DNA of 64,000 bases. It comes from Microbacterium sp. SMR1. Its GTDB lineage: Bacteria > Actinomycetota > Actinomycetes > Actinomycetales > Microbacteriaceae. Of the stretch, positions 9,680 to 18,444 are shown piece by piece. Under the pieces are notes generated by a model that saw nothing but the letters and a program-made list of their open reading frames with translations, searched no databases and was not told the origin of the DNA. The stretch covers positions 952,610 to 1,016,609 of the forward strand of contig NZ_QMBN01000002.1 of the NCBI RefSeq assembly GCF_003289625.1. Reading direction: 5' to 3'. Every line of letters starts with the position of its first letter. Position 1 is the stretch's first letter. Made by a program: the position numbers and the translations under genes.

Positions 9680-10648
9680 GTGGCTCGCTCGTCTCGCTCC
9701 CCGAAGTCGTCTCGTCCCGCGCCGCGCGGCGGTAACCCCGCCAAGCGCGGCCTCGTCTCGGCTCCGCCGCCGCGGAAGGCGACGGCTCGCGACTGGATCG
9801 GCGCGGCGCGGCTGCGCACCCTGCCGCTCGCGATCACCCCGGTTCTCATCGGCACGGGGGCGGCGATGCTCGTCGACCGCGACCTGCACTGGGTCATCGC
9901 GCTGTGCTGCCTCGTGGTCGCGGTCGCACTGCAGATCGGCGTCAACTACGCCAACGACTACAGTGACGGCATCCGGGGCACGGACGATGTGCGCGTGGGT
10001 CCCGCGCGACTCACCGGCGGCAAGCTGGCGAGGCCCCGAACGGTGCTCACCGTCGCCCTCGGGTTCTTCGGTCTCGCCGCCGTCGCCGGCATCGCGATCG
10101 TCGTGCGGACGGGGCACTGGTGGATGCTGCTGGTCGGGGCCGCCTGCGTCGTCGCGGCGTGGTTCTACACCGGTGGCAAGCGCCCGTACGGCTACGCGGG
10201 TCTCGGCGAGCTCTTCGTCTTCGTCTTCTTCGGCCTTGTCGCGACCGTCGGCACGACCTTCGTCCAGGCCGGATTCGTTCCCCAGGAGAGCTGGTTCGGC
10301 GCGGTGGGCGCTGGGCTCCTCGCGTGCGCCGTGCTCCTGGCGAACAACCTGCGCGACATCGACCAGGACCGCATCGCCGGCAAGCGCACCCTGACGGTCC
10401 TGATCGGCCGGACGGCGACCCGCATCGTCTTCACCCTGTTCGTCCTGGCGCCGTTCGCGATCGCCGTGCTGCTCGCCCTGGTCTATCCGATCGCCTGGCT
10501 GAGCCTCTTCGCGCTGCTGCCGGCTCTGTCGGCGATCCTCATCGTCTGGACGTACCGCCAGCCGCGTGAACTGGTCGTCGCCCTCGCGCTGACCTCCTTG
10601 ACGTCCGTCGCGTACGGCGCGTTCCTGTTCTGGGCCTTCGTCGGCTGA
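9680..10648 (+). CDS. menA: 1,4-Dihydroxy-2-naphthoate polyprenyltransferase
   Basis: 322 residues, UbiA superfamily. It joins the polyprenyl chain to dihydroxynaphthoate in the membrane, giving demethylmenaquinone. A basic, serine-rich N-terminus of about 35 residues precedes eight to nine membrane segments. The first Asp-rich motif is visible as NYANDYSDGIRGTDD (about residues 92-106), and the second as NNLRDIDQDRIAGKRTL (about 222-238). The start is GTG. The prenyl donor probably comes from the polyprenyl diphosphate synthase at 15950. Confidence 0.95.
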   Translation: MARSSRSPKSSRPAPRGGNPAKRGLVSAPPPRKATARDWIGAARLRTLPLAITPVLIGTGAAMLVDRDLHWVIALCCLVVAVALQIGVNYANDYSDGIRGTDDVRVGPARLTGGKLARPRTVLTVALGFFGLAAVAGIAIVVRTGHWWMLLVGAACVVAAWFYTGGKRPYGYAGLGELFVFVFFGLVATVGTTFVQAGFVPQESWFGAVGAGLLACAVLLANNLRDIDQDRIAGKRTLTVLIGRTATRIVFTLFVLAPFAIAVLLALVYPIAWLSLFALLPALSAILIVWTYRQPRELVVALALTSLTSVAYGAFLFWAFVG

Positions 10649-10666
10649 GGCCCGGAAGACCTGAGG

Positions 10667-10927
10667 TCAGGACGCGGCGTCTTCGGCCTCGGCGTCGGTC
10701 TGGGCGCCGGAGCGGCGGCGCGTGCGTCGTTCGGCGAGGCCCGAGGCGACATCGTCGAGCGGTCGGCGCAGGAAGATCATCGACAGGCTCAAGCCGATGA
10801 GGGCGGCGAAGATCGCTGAGAGCCAGTAATACTCGCGCATGATGGGGAACAGCATCATGATGCCGAACGGGACCAGGAAGGCGAGGAGCCGCAGCACCGA
10901 GTAGACGACGGCCGAGCGGGCATTCAT
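10667..10927 (-). CDS. DUF4229 family small membrane protein
   Basis: 86 residues with two membrane segments (about 8-27 and 34-52) and an acidic/arginine-rich tail. It matches the DUF4229 pattern of small actinobacterial proteins that often sit next to menaquinone genes; the function is unknown. A TAGAAT box lies exactly 6 nt before its ATG on the minus strand, so it is probably leaderless. It is convergent with menA and divergent from the next gene. Confidence 0.8.
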   Translation of the reverse strand: MNARSAVVYSVLRLLAFLVPFGIMMLFPIMREYYWLSAIFAALIGLSLSMIFLRRPLDDVASGLAERRTRRRSGAQTDAEAEDAAS

Positions 10928-10933
10928 CCGGCC

Positions 10934-10939
10934 ATTCTA
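10934..10939 (-). promoter_or_regulatory. Leaderless -10 box (TAGAAT) of the DUF4229 gene
   Basis: ATTCTA on the plus strand is TAGAAT on the minus strand, 6 nt before the ATG that ends at 10927. Confidence 0.55.
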
Positions 10940-10968
10940 CGTCCGGGCCGAGGGGGTCGCCGGACGCC

Positions 10969-10974
10969 TAGGAT
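10969..10974 (+). promoter_or_regulatory. Leaderless -10 box (TAGGAT) of the PLDc_N gene
   Basis: TAGGAT lies 6 nt before the ATG at 10981. Confidence 0.55.
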
Positions 10975-10980
10975 GGGGGG

Positions 10981-11385
10981 ATGGCGCGGCTCCTGCTCAT
11001 CGGTGTGCTGCTGGCACTCGCCTTCTGGGTGTACAGCATCGTCGACTGCGCGCTGCAGGACGCGACCCGTCACCGCGGCGTCAGCAAGCCGGTCTGGATC
11101 CTCATCGTGGTCCTGCTGCCCGTGCTGGGCGGCATCCTCTGGTTCGTCGTCGGACGCGCGCGCCGCACGAGCGCTCCCGTCCGCCGCGCCCCGGACGACG
11201 ACCCCGACTTCCTCGGCAGCCTCGGGTCGGTGCGAGACCAGGACGAGCGCATCCGCCGTCTTGAGGAGGAGCTCGCGGCCCTCGACGCCGAGGCCGACGA
11301 CCCTCGCGACGTTCCGCCGGCTTCCTCGTCGTCGAGCGATGACGACGCCGAAGGTCCGGCCGGCTCACGCGGCCCGCGCGCCTGA
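10981..11385 (+). CDS. PLDc_N domain membrane protein
   Basis: 134 residues. The first roughly 60 residues match the PLD-nuclease N-terminal domain: two membrane segments linked by a loop with YSIVDCALQD, followed by VWILIVVLLPVLGGILWFVVGR. There is no phospholipase HKD catalytic domain, so it is a stand-alone version of this membrane module. The tail is polar and acidic with an EELAALDAEADD helix and a serine run. menD starts 1 nt after its stop, so the two are likely cotranscribed. The role is unknown. Confidence 0.85.
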   Translation: MARLLLIGVLLALAFWVYSIVDCALQDATRHRGVSKPVWILIVVLLPVLGGILWFVVGRARRTSAPVRRAPDDDPDFLGSLGSVRDQDERIRRLEEELAALDAEADDPRDVPPASSSSSDDDAEGPAGSRGPRA

Positions 11386-11386
11386 G

Positions 11387-13198
11387 ATGAGCGGCGCCGA
11401 ACACGCTCCGACGCCGGCGGATCGGGCGCCGGCGACCGACGCCGCCGCTGCACTGCTCGGTGCTCTCGTCGCCGGGGGAGTGCGCCACGTGGTCCTGAGC
11501 CCGGGATCGCGCTCCCAGGCGCTCGCGCTCGTGGCGGCGGAATTGGAGCGGCGGGGCCTCATCCGTCTGCACGTCCGCATCGACGAGCGGGTCGCCGGGT
11601 TCACCGCGCTCGGCATCGGACGTGACACCCGGATGCCGGCGGCTGTCGTATGCACGTCGGGAACGGCGGTCGCCAACCTGATGCCTGCCGTTCTCGAGGC
11701 GCACCACTCCGGCGTGCCGATGCTGCTGCTGACCGCCGACCGGCCGCCGGAGCTGCGCGGCATCGGGGCCAATCAGGCGACGCATCAGCCCGGGATGTTC
11801 TCGCGCTTCGTCCGGCTCGAGGTCGACGCCGTGACGCCGCAGGACATCGACGACGCCCCCACCGCAGCGCAGTCGGCGGAGATCGCCGTCCTGGCTGCCG
11901 ACGCGCTCACCGCGGCGCTCGGCGACCGGTCGCGGCCGGCCGGCCCCGTGCACCTGAACCTGCCGTATCGGAACCCGTTGTCGGGCGCGATCCCGCCGTG
12001 GCTCATCGACGCGGACGCCGAGCTGGCGCCCGCCCCGGCCGCCCGCGGCGCCGAGCCGTGCGAAACAGTCGACGCCACAGTGTCGGGCGCGCACTATCAG
12101 GGCGGCGGGGGGATCGGCCAAGCCGAACCCCCGATTCCCCTCGAGCCGGTGGAGCTCACCCGCGGGCCGAACACGCTCGTCGTCGCGGGCGCGGATGCCG
12201 GTCCGGCGGCGGAGGATCTCGCTCACGCGGGAGGCTGGCCGCTCGTCGCCGAGATCGTCAGCGGTGCGCGGTTCGGGCGCAACCTCGTCCACGGTTACCG
12301 TGCGGTGCTCTCCCGCCCCGATCTCGCCGACGCCGTGGAACGGGTCGTCGTGTTCGGGCACCCGACGCTCAGCCGCGAGGTGGCCGCGTTGCTTTCGCGA
12401 CCGGAGGTCGAGGTCTGGGCCGTGCGCGGCCCGGGAGAGGACCTCAATCTCAACGGAACGACGACAGCGGTCGCCGCGGTGTCCGTTCCGCCCGGAGAGG
12501 CGGACCGGGCCTGGCTCGGCGCCTGGATGCGCGCATCGCGTGAGGAGGCCGTCGACCTGAGCCCCGCGGCGCCCGATGTCGACGGGCTCGCGTCGGCGGT
12601 GCCGCAGGAGCGACTCGGTGCGATCTCGGCGGAGATGGCCGTTCTCAAGGCTCCGCTCGACCGTGAGTCGCTCGTCGACGCCGTCTGGCGGGCGAGCTGG
12701 CCGCACGATCGTCTGCTGTTCGCCTCGTCGAGGCTCGTTCGCGTGGCCGACACGGTGCTCGGTGGCAAGAAAGTGCCCGTGCACGCCAATCGGGGGCTCG
12801 CGGGCATCGACGGCATCGTCGCCACCGGAATGGGTATCGCGGTCGCGAGCCAGGACGACGCACGGGCGGGCGTGACCCGCGTGCTCACCGGCGACCTGTC
12901 TCTGCTGCACGACGTCGGCGCGCTGCTGCTTCCCGGCACCGAGGACGAACCCCGGATCCAGGTCATCGTCGGCAACGACGGCGGGGGCACCATCTTCGAC
13001 GGGCTCGAGGTCGCCGGCACCGCACCGCCGGAGGCCGCCGACCGAGTGCTCTTCACGCCGCATGAGGCGCGGCTCGAGCAGCTCGCGCTCGCCTACGGGT
13101 GGGAGTACCGCCGTGTGACGACGCGCTCCGCGCTCGACCAGGTGCTCACCTCGCCGGTCGGCGGACGTCAGCTCATCGAGGTCCCGCTCGCCCGCTGA
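11387..13198 (+). CDS. menD: SEPHCHC synthase (MenD)
   Basis: 603 residues, thiamine-diphosphate enzyme. It joins isochorismate and 2-oxoglutarate in the first committed step of menaquinone synthesis. The start is the ATG at 11387, immediately after the stop of the preceding gene; the frame is open upstream but overlaps that gene. VLSPGSRSQALAL and VRIDERVAGFTALG supply the N-terminal TPP-activating region, and CTSGTAVANLMPAVLEAHHS is family-specific. The C-terminal GDLSLLHDVGAL...VIVGNDGGGTIF block binds the diphosphate and metal. Its substrate is made by MenF, encoded convergently next to it. Confidence 0.96.
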   Translation: MSGAEHAPTPADRAPATDAAAALLGALVAGGVRHVVLSPGSRSQALALVAAELERRGLIRLHVRIDERVAGFTALGIGRDTRMPAAVVCTSGTAVANLMPAVLEAHHSGVPMLLLTADRPPELRGIGANQATHQPGMFSRFVRLEVDAVTPQDIDDAPTAAQSAEIAVLAADALTAALGDRSRPAGPVHLNLPYRNPLSGAIPPWLIDADAELAPAPAARGAEPCETVDATVSGAHYQGGGGIGQAEPPIPLEPVELTRGPNTLVVAGADAGPAAEDLAHAGGWPLVAEIVSGARFGRNLVHGYRAVLSRPDLADAVERVVVFGHPTLSREVAALLSRPEVEVWAVRGPGEDLNLNGTTTAVAAVSVPPGEADRAWLGAWMRASREEAVDLSPAAPDVDGLASAVPQERLGAISAEMAVLKAPLDRESLVDAVWRASWPHDRLLFASSRLVRVADTVLGGKKVPVHANRGLAGIDGIVATGMGIAVASQDDARAGVTRVLTGDLSLLHDVGALLLPGTEDEPRIQVIVGNDGGGTIFDGLEVAGTAPPEAADRVLFTPHEARLEQLALAYGWEYRRVTTRSALDQVLTSPVGGRQLIEVPLAR

Positions 13199-13232
13199 GT
13201 CGCTCCGCCCGGTGTGCGGCCCGTGCGCCCGC

Positions 13233-14525
13233 TCAGGCCAGCGCGTCGATGATCGGCCGGAACTTCACGCGCGTCTCGAGCATCTCCGACTCGGGGTCGC
13301 TCGCGCCCACGATGCCCGCACCGGCGTAGGCGGTGAAGGGCATCGAGGCGCCGCCGTCGGCGCGGTCGCCGGGACGGAACTGCGCGCACCGCAGCGCGAT
13401 GGCCCACTCGCCGTCGCCGTGCGCGTCGATCCATCCGACGGGTCCCGCGTACCGTCCCCGGCTGAAGGGCTCGAGGCGGCGGATCTCGTCGAGTGCGTTC
13501 GGGGTCGGTGTGCCGGCGACCGCCGCGGTGGGGTGCAGCACGGCGACGAGGTCGAGGGCGGAGGCATCCCCGGCGAGCTCGCCCTCGACGTCGGTCGCCA
13601 GGTGCCAGACGTTCGGCAGCTTGAGCATGAACGGCTGCTCGCCGGCGACGAGCGACGAGGTCGACGGGCGGAGTGCGTCGAGCACGCTGCGCACCGCATA
13701 GCCGTGCTCGTCGAGGTCCTTCGTGCTGGTGGCGAGGGACAGTGATGCCGACGTGTCGGCGTCGGCGTCGGCCCCCCGTGCGATCGTTCCGGCGAGGACG
13801 CGCGCGGTGACGGTGCCGCCCGACACCGTCACGAGAGTCTCGGGGCTTGCACCGATCAGACCGTCGACCGCGAACGCCCACGTGTCCGGGTACGCCGACG
13901 ACAGTGCGCGCACGAGGCGCCGGAGATCGGCATCCGCGGGAACGGTGCCGGCGAGATCACGCGCCAGGACGACCTTCTGCAGGTCGCCGTGGAGGATCGC
14001 GTCGACGCCCGCGCGCACGATCTCCTGGTAGCCGTCGGGTGTCAGCGCTCCGGGGCCGGTCGTCGCCGACCAGTGCGGGCCGAAGCCGGTCGCGACGGGG
14101 AGGGCGGCATCCGGGTCGGAGCCGTCGGCGGTGATCGCGGTCACCCAGGCGCGTGACCCGCGGCGACCCACGACGAATCGAGGCACCGCGAAGTGCAGCG
14201 GCGGTGTCGTGGCGTCGGCGCGGTCGTCGGGGCGGGGATCGAACGGCAGAGCGCCGAACGCGAGGAGTCCCGATCCGGGCAATCCGACCGGATCGTCGAT
14301 CTCGGCGGCGGCGACCGTTCTGCGCCACCAGTCGGCGGCTTCGCGTGGACCGGGGTTCGCGTCGGCTGAGTCGAAGGCCGCGGCAGTGCCGCGCGCCACG
14401 AGGATGTCGCCGCGTCGCGACCACACCGTCGGGTGCTGCGGGTCGGCGAACACCAGCAGCTCGTCGGGTGCCTCGATCTCGCGAGTGACCACGCGCAGCC
14501 GGGCGGCGGGCGCAGAATCGTTCAC
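13233..14525 (-). CDS. menF: Isochorismate synthase
   Basis: 430 residues, chorismate-binding family, converting chorismate to isochorismate for MenD. The C-terminal core shows KVVLARDLAGT, AFAVDGLIGASPETLV and LHPTAAVAGTPTPNALDEIRRLEPFSRGRYAGPVGW, with metal-binding glutamates in the last third. No salicylate- or anthranilate-type partner is encoded nearby. The context makes a menaquinone role much more likely than a siderophore role. The start is GTG with TAGGCT on the minus strand exactly 6 nt upstream. Confidence 0.94.
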   Translation of the reverse strand: MNDSAPAARLRVVTREIEAPDELLVFADPQHPTVWSRRGDILVARGTAAAFDSADANPGPREAADWWRRTVAAAEIDDPVGLPGSGLLAFGALPFDPRPDDRADATTPPLHFAVPRFVVGRRGSRAWVTAITADGSDPDAALPVATGFGPHWSATTGPGALTPDGYQEIVRAGVDAILHGDLQKVVLARDLAGTVPADADLRRLVRALSSAYPDTWAFAVDGLIGASPETLVTVSGGTVTARVLAGTIARGADADADTSASLSLATSTKDLDEHGYAVRSVLDALRPSTSSLVAGEQPFMLKLPNVWHLATDVEGELAGDASALDLVAVLHPTAAVAGTPTPNALDEIRRLEPFSRGRYAGPVGWIDAHGDGEWAIALRCAQFRPGDRADGGASMPFTAYAGAGIVGASDPESEMLETRVKFRPIIDALA

Positions 14526-14531
14526 TCGACC

Positions 14532-14541
14532 AGCCTAGACT
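14532..14541. promoter_or_regulatory. Overlapping divergent -10 boxes of menF and the DUF402 gene
   Basis: The minus-strand TAGGCT (14532-14537) lies 6 nt before the menF GTG. The plus-strand TAGACT (14536-14541) lies 6 nt before the GTG at 14548. The two boxes share the central TA base pairs, so both promoters cannot be occupied at once. Confidence 0.6.
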
Positions 14542-14547
14542 CGGCGC

Positions 14548-15093
14548 GTGATGCTCCGCCCCGTGCCGGGAACCCCGGTGACCTTCCGCTGGCGCAAGTG
14601 GAACGGCGGAACCCACTGGGTGCACGCCTGCACCTACCTCGGCAGCGACGAGCACGGCGACTGGTTCGGCCAGCGCCCCGGCGACCGCAGCAACCGGCCC
14701 GGACGCGACTTCGTCGCGACGCATCCGTGCGTGATGCTCCTGCCTCCGGTCGGCGAGTGGGTGCTGACGATGAACGCGCCGCCGCATCCCACCCGCGTGT
14801 ACATCGACATCGCCTGGGACGCCCGGTGGGACGAGGGCGGCGAGCCCACGGCGATCGACATGGACCTGGATGTCGTCGACTCCGCCACCCGCGGCATCTG
14901 GATCGACGACCGCGACGAGTGGGACGAGCATCGCGTCGCCTACGGGTACCCGCGGGAGATCGTCGCCGAGCTCGAGGCCCTCGCCGTCGACCTCGAGGCG
15001 GCCGTCACCGCGCACCGACCGCCCTTCGACGCCCCCACGGCCGCCCATTGGCTCGGCATCCTGGCATCCCTCCCCGCCCCCGCCGCCCCCTGA
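14548..15093 (+). CDS. DUF402 domain protein
   Basis: 181 residues; starts with GTG immediately followed by ATG, and the GTG fits the 6-nt leaderless spacing. The second half, DMDLDVVDSATRGIWIDDRDEWDEHRVAYGYP, is the DUF402 hallmark: acidic residues that in characterised relatives bind metal and act on nucleoside or phosphate esters (FomD, Ntdp). The substrate here cannot be read from the sequence. It lies between menF and menG and is conserved in neighbourhood rather than obviously part of the pathway. Confidence 0.85.
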   Translation: MMLRPVPGTPVTFRWRKWNGGTHWVHACTYLGSDEHGDWFGQRPGDRSNRPGRDFVATHPCVMLLPPVGEWVLTMNAPPHPTRVYIDIAWDARWDEGGEPTAIDMDLDVVDSATRGIWIDDRDEWDEHRVAYGYPREIVAELEALAVDLEAAVTAHRPPFDAPTAAHWLGILASLPAPAAP

Positions 15094-15151
15094 CTCCCGT
15101 CCGCCCGCCGGGGGACCTCGCGGGGCGGGGCTGAGCGGGCACGGCCGCGCC

Positions 15152-15157
15152 TAGACT
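15152..15157 (+). promoter_or_regulatory. Leaderless -10 box of menG (TAGACT)
   Basis: TAGACT lies 6 nt before the GTG at 15164. Confidence 0.6.
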
Positions 15158-15163
15158 CGGAGC

Positions 15164-15901
15164 GTGACCAGCGAGCCCAACCGCGCCGACCTCGGCAAGG
15201 ACCCGTCGCGTGTGAGCGGCATGTTCGACCAGGTGGCCGGCGCCTACGACCGCACCAACGACGTCCTGAGCCTCGGCCAGGACCGCCTCTGGCGCATCGC
15301 GGCCACCCGCGCGATCGACCCGAAGCCGGGGGAGCGCATCCTCGACCTCGCCGCGGGAACGGGTGCGAGCTCGGTGTCGCTCGCCCGCAGCGGTGCCGAG
15401 GTCGTCGCCGCGGACTTCTCGCCCGGCATGATCGCCGAGGGCGTCCGCCGGTACGGAGCGCAGGCGCCGGGCGGCGGCATCCCGAATCTGTCGTTCGTCG
15501 AGGCGGATGCCACGAACCTGCCCTTCGAGGATGCCGAGTTCGACGTCGTCACGATCTCGTTCGGACTCCGCAACGTCAACGAGCCGAAGAAGGCGCTCGC
15601 CGAGATGCTGCGCGTCACCAAGCCCGGCGGCCGCCTGCTCATCAGTGAGTTCTCGCAACCGCCCTCCCGGGCGTTCGCTGGGCTCTACCGCTTCTACAAC
15701 GACCGGGTGCTGCCGCTGGTCGCGCGCGCGGTGAGCTCCAACGCCGAGGCCTACGACTACCTCAACGAGTCGATCCGCGATTGGCCCGACCAGCGCACCC
15801 TCGCCGGGTGGATCCGCGAGGCCGGCTGGGACGAGGTCGCGCACCGCGATCTGTCCTTCGGCATCGTGGCGCTCCACCGCGCTGTCAAGCCCGCGGTCTG
15901 A
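15164..15901 (+). CDS. menG: Demethylmenaquinone methyltransferase
   Basis: 245 residues, class I SAM-dependent methyltransferase of the UbiE/MenG family, performing the last step to menaquinone. SAM motif I is [16 protein letters not shown] (about residues 59-74). The UbiE signatures are [24 protein letters not shown] near the start and [27 protein letters not shown] near the end. The start is GTG with a leaderless -10 box. The polyprenyl diphosphate synthase gene follows after about 48 bp with its own -10 box. Confidence 0.96.
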   Translation: MTSEPNRADLGKDPSRVSGMFDQVAGAYDRTNDVLSLGQDRLWRIAATRAIDPKPGERILDLAAGTGASSVSLARSGAEVVAADFSPGMIAEGVRRYGAQAPGGGIPNLSFVEADATNLPFEDAEFDVVTISFGLRNVNEPKKALAEMLRVTKPGGRLLISEFSQPPSRAFAGLYRFYNDRVLPLVARAVSSNAEAYDYLNESIRDWPDQRTLAGWIREAGWDEVAHRDLSFGIVALHRAVKPAV

Positions 15902-15937
15902 ACCGGCTCGCGCGGATCGGCGCGGTCGCCCGGCCGG

Positions 15938-15943
15938 TAGGCT
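15938..15943 (+). promoter_or_regulatory. Leaderless -10 box (TAGGCT) of the prenyl synthase gene
   Basis: TAGGCT lies 6 nt before the GTG at 15950. Confidence 0.6.
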
Positions 15944-15949
15944 GGAGAG

Positions 15950-17005
15950 GTGACATCGAGCCCATCCGCGCCGCGGCTGGCGAAGCACCTCGGGATGACC
16001 GAGCGCATCTTCGCCGGACCCCGCACCCGCAAGCTGCTCGCGACCGTCGAAGCCGGGCTCGAGCGCGTCGAGTCGCGCCTCGGCGATGAGCTCACCGTCA
16101 GCGACGCGCTCGTCGACGCCAAGACCCGATACCTCTACGAAGCCGGCGGCAAACGGTTGCGGCCCATGCTGGCTCTGCTCACCGCGCAGCTCGGCGACGG
16201 TGCGACCGAGGACGTCATCGCCGGCGCTGCGGCGCTCGAGCTGACCCACCTCGGATCGCTGTACCACGACGATGTCATGGACGGTGCCGACAAGCGACGC
16301 GGCGTCCCCAGCGCACACGAGGTGTGGGGGAACAACGTCGCGATCCTCACCGGCGACCTGCTCTTCTCGCGGGCGAGCCAGCTGATGGCGCGCATCGGCG
16401 AGCGAGCCATCCGCGTGCAGGCAGACACCTTCGAGCGCCTGGTGCTCGGTCAGATGCACGAGACCATCGGCGCTCAGCCCGGCGATGATCCTGTCGAGTT
16501 CTACATCCAGGTGCTCGCCGACAAGACCGGCTCGCTCATCGCCGCTGCGGCGCAGGTGGGCGTGCTCTTCTCCGGCGGACCGGAGGAGCTGGCCGAGCCG
16601 CTGCTCGCGTTCGGCGAGAAGGCCGGCGTCGCCTTCCAGCTGCTCGATGACGTCATCGACCTCTCCGCCGACCCCGAGGCCACGGGCAAGGTTCCCGGAA
16701 CCGACCTGCGTGCCGGGGTGCCGACGATGCCCTACCTGTTGCTGACCCGCGCCGACGACGAAGCCTCGCGTCAGCTCGCCGCCACGATCGACCGTGGCGT
16801 GGCCGAGATCGCCGAGGGCGCCGACCCCGCGATCCTCGACGAGCCGCTCGCCCGGCTGCGCGATCACGCCGTCACGGCCGAGACGCGCCGGCTCGCCGAG
16901 AAGTGGGCCGATGACGCCGTCGCGGCCCTCGCGCCGCTTCCCTCCGGCGCCGTGCGCGACGCACTGACCCGGTTCGCCGAGGTCGTCGTCGACCGCGCCA
17001 GCTGA
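15950..17005 (+). CDS. Polyprenyl (probably hepta/octaprenyl) diphosphate synthase
   Basis: 351 residues, trans-isoprenyl diphosphate synthase family. It extends allylic diphosphates with isopentenyl diphosphate to make the menaquinone side chain. AGGKRLRPML binds substrate. The first Asp-rich motif is LYHDDVMDGADKRRG and the second is FQLLDDVIDLSADPEATGK. The residues before the first motif (LGSLYHDD) are small, which usually permits long chains, but the exact length cannot be told from sequence alone. The location after menG supports the quinone role. Confidence 0.94.
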   Translation: MTSSPSAPRLAKHLGMTERIFAGPRTRKLLATVEAGLERVESRLGDELTVSDALVDAKTRYLYEAGGKRLRPMLALLTAQLGDGATEDVIAGAAALELTHLGSLYHDDVMDGADKRRGVPSAHEVWGNNVAILTGDLLFSRASQLMARIGERAIRVQADTFERLVLGQMHETIGAQPGDDPVEFYIQVLADKTGSLIAAAAQVGVLFSGGPEELAEPLLAFGEKAGVAFQLLDDVIDLSADPEATGKVPGTDLRAGVPTMPYLLLTRADDEASRQLAATIDRGVAEIAEGADPAILDEPLARLRDHAVTAETRRLAEKWADDAVAALAPLPSGAVRDALTRFAEVVVDRAS

Positions 17006-17058
17006 CACAGACCCCCGCTGCGCCCGCGCTCGGGTGCCACCAGGAACGAGGAACACCC

Positions 17059-18444
17059 ATGACCAAGCTGAGGCTGGCCATCGTCGGAGCCGGGCCCGCC
17101 GGTATCTACGCCGCGGATCTGCTGCTGAAGGCCGAGCGCAAGTTCGACGTCTCGATCGACCTGTTCGATCACCTGCCCGCCCCCTACGGGCTCGTCCGCT
17201 ACGGAGTCGCGCCCGATCACCCCCGCATCAAGGGCATCATCAACGCCCTCCGCGACGTGATCGACAGCGGCGACATCCGCCTGTTCGGCAACGTGCGCTT
17301 CGGCGAGGACATCACGCTCGATGACCTGAAGCACCATTACAACGCCGTCATCTTCGCCACGGGCGCGGTGCGCGATGCGGCGCTCGACATCCCCGGCATC
17401 GACGCCGACGGCTCGTACGGCGCGGCCGACTTCGTCAGCTGGTACGACGGCCACCCCGACTTCCCGCGCGAATGGCCGCTGGATGCCGCATCCGTGGGCG
17501 TCATCGGCAACGGAAACGTCGCGCTCGACGTGGCTCGTCTGCTCGCCAAGCATGCCGACGACCTTCTGGTCACGGAGATCCCCGACAACGTCTACCAGGG
17601 ACTCCGCTCGTCGGCCGTGACCGACGTCCACATCTTCGGCCGCCGTGGACCCGCGCAGGTCAAGTTCACGCCCCTCGAGCTGCGCGAGCTCGGCGATCTG
17701 CGCGACGTCGACCTCGTGGTCTACGACGAGGACTTCGACTACGACGAGGCCTCGAAGGCGGCGATCGCGTCGAACAAGCAGGTGATGGTCATCGACCGCG
17801 TGCTGCAGTCGTGGCGTCAGCGCCCGGGCGTCAACGGCGCCGGGGGAGAGGCCTCGCGTCGCCTGCACCTGCACTTCTACGCCAAGCCGGTCGAGGTCAA
17901 GAAGGATGCGGCGGGTCGCGTCGCCGCCCTCGTCTACGAGCGGACCCGCCCCGACGGTCAGGGCGGGGTCGAGGGAACTGGCGAGATGCGCGAGGTCGCA
18001 CTCCAGGGGCTCTACCGCGCGGTCGGGTACTTCGGGTCGCCCCTGCCGGACGTGCCGTTCGACGCCACGCACGGCGTCATCCCGAACCACGAGGGTCAGG
18101 TGCTCCACGAGGACTCGAACGAGCGCGTGCCGGGCGTGTACGCGACGGGGTGGATCAAACGTGGACCCGTCGGCCTGATCGGTCACACGAAGTCCGACGC
18201 GATGGAGACCGTGCGCCATGTCATCAACGATCAGGGGTCGTGGTGGCAGCCGGTCGACCCGTCCGAGCAGGGCGTCCTCGATCTGCTGACCGAGCGCGGC
18301 GTCGCCTGGACCGACCTCGACGGGTGGCACCGTCTCGACGAGCACGAGATCGCTCTCGGCGCCCCTGCCGAGCGCGCACGTGTGAAGGTCGTCGACCGCG
18401 ACGACATGGTCGCCATCTCGCGCGGCGAAGAGGCCGGGCGATGA
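17059..18444 (+). CDS. Ferredoxin/adrenodoxin-type NADP+ reductase (FprA-like)
   Basis: 461 residues. The FAD site is at the N-terminus (AIVGAGPAGIYAADLLL), and the NADP site begins at about residue 150 (VGVIGNGNVALDVARLL). PYGLVRYGVAPDHPRIKG and GWIKRGPVGLIGHTKSDA are the signatures of the adrenodoxin-reductase family (M. tuberculosis FprA). It transfers electrons from NADPH to ferredoxin, for example for P450s or biosynthetic enzymes. There is no fused ferredoxin domain. The ATG at 17059 has an upstream AACGAGGAAC ribosome binding site. It overlaps the next gene by 4 nt. Confidence 0.93.
   Translation: MTKLRLAIVGAGPAGIYAADLLLKAERKFDVSIDLFDHLPAPYGLVRYGVAPDHPRIKGIINALRDVIDSGDIRLFGNVRFGEDITLDDLKHHYNAVIFATGAVRDAALDIPGIDADGSYGAADFVSWYDGHPDFPREWPLDAASVGVIGNGNVALDVARLLAKHADDLLVTEIPDNVYQGLRSSAVTDVHIFGRRGPAQVKFTPLELRELGDLRDVDLVVYDEDFDYDEASKAAIASNKQVMVIDRVLQSWRQRPGVNGAGGEASRRLHLHFYAKPVEVKKDAAGRVAALVYERTRPDGQGGVEGTGEMREVALQGLYRAVGYFGSPLPDVPFDATHGVIPNHEGQVLHEDSNERVPGVYATGWIKRGPVGLIGHTKSDAMETVRHVINDQGSWWQPVDPSEQGVLDLLTERGVAWTDLDGWHRLDEHEIALGAPAERARVKVVDRDDMVAISRGEEAGR

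Noticed and set aside
10649-10666. A terminator between menA and the DUF4229 gene
   Set aside because: Only a 5-bp CCTGA/TCAGG stem with a 2-nt loop is present, too weak to call.
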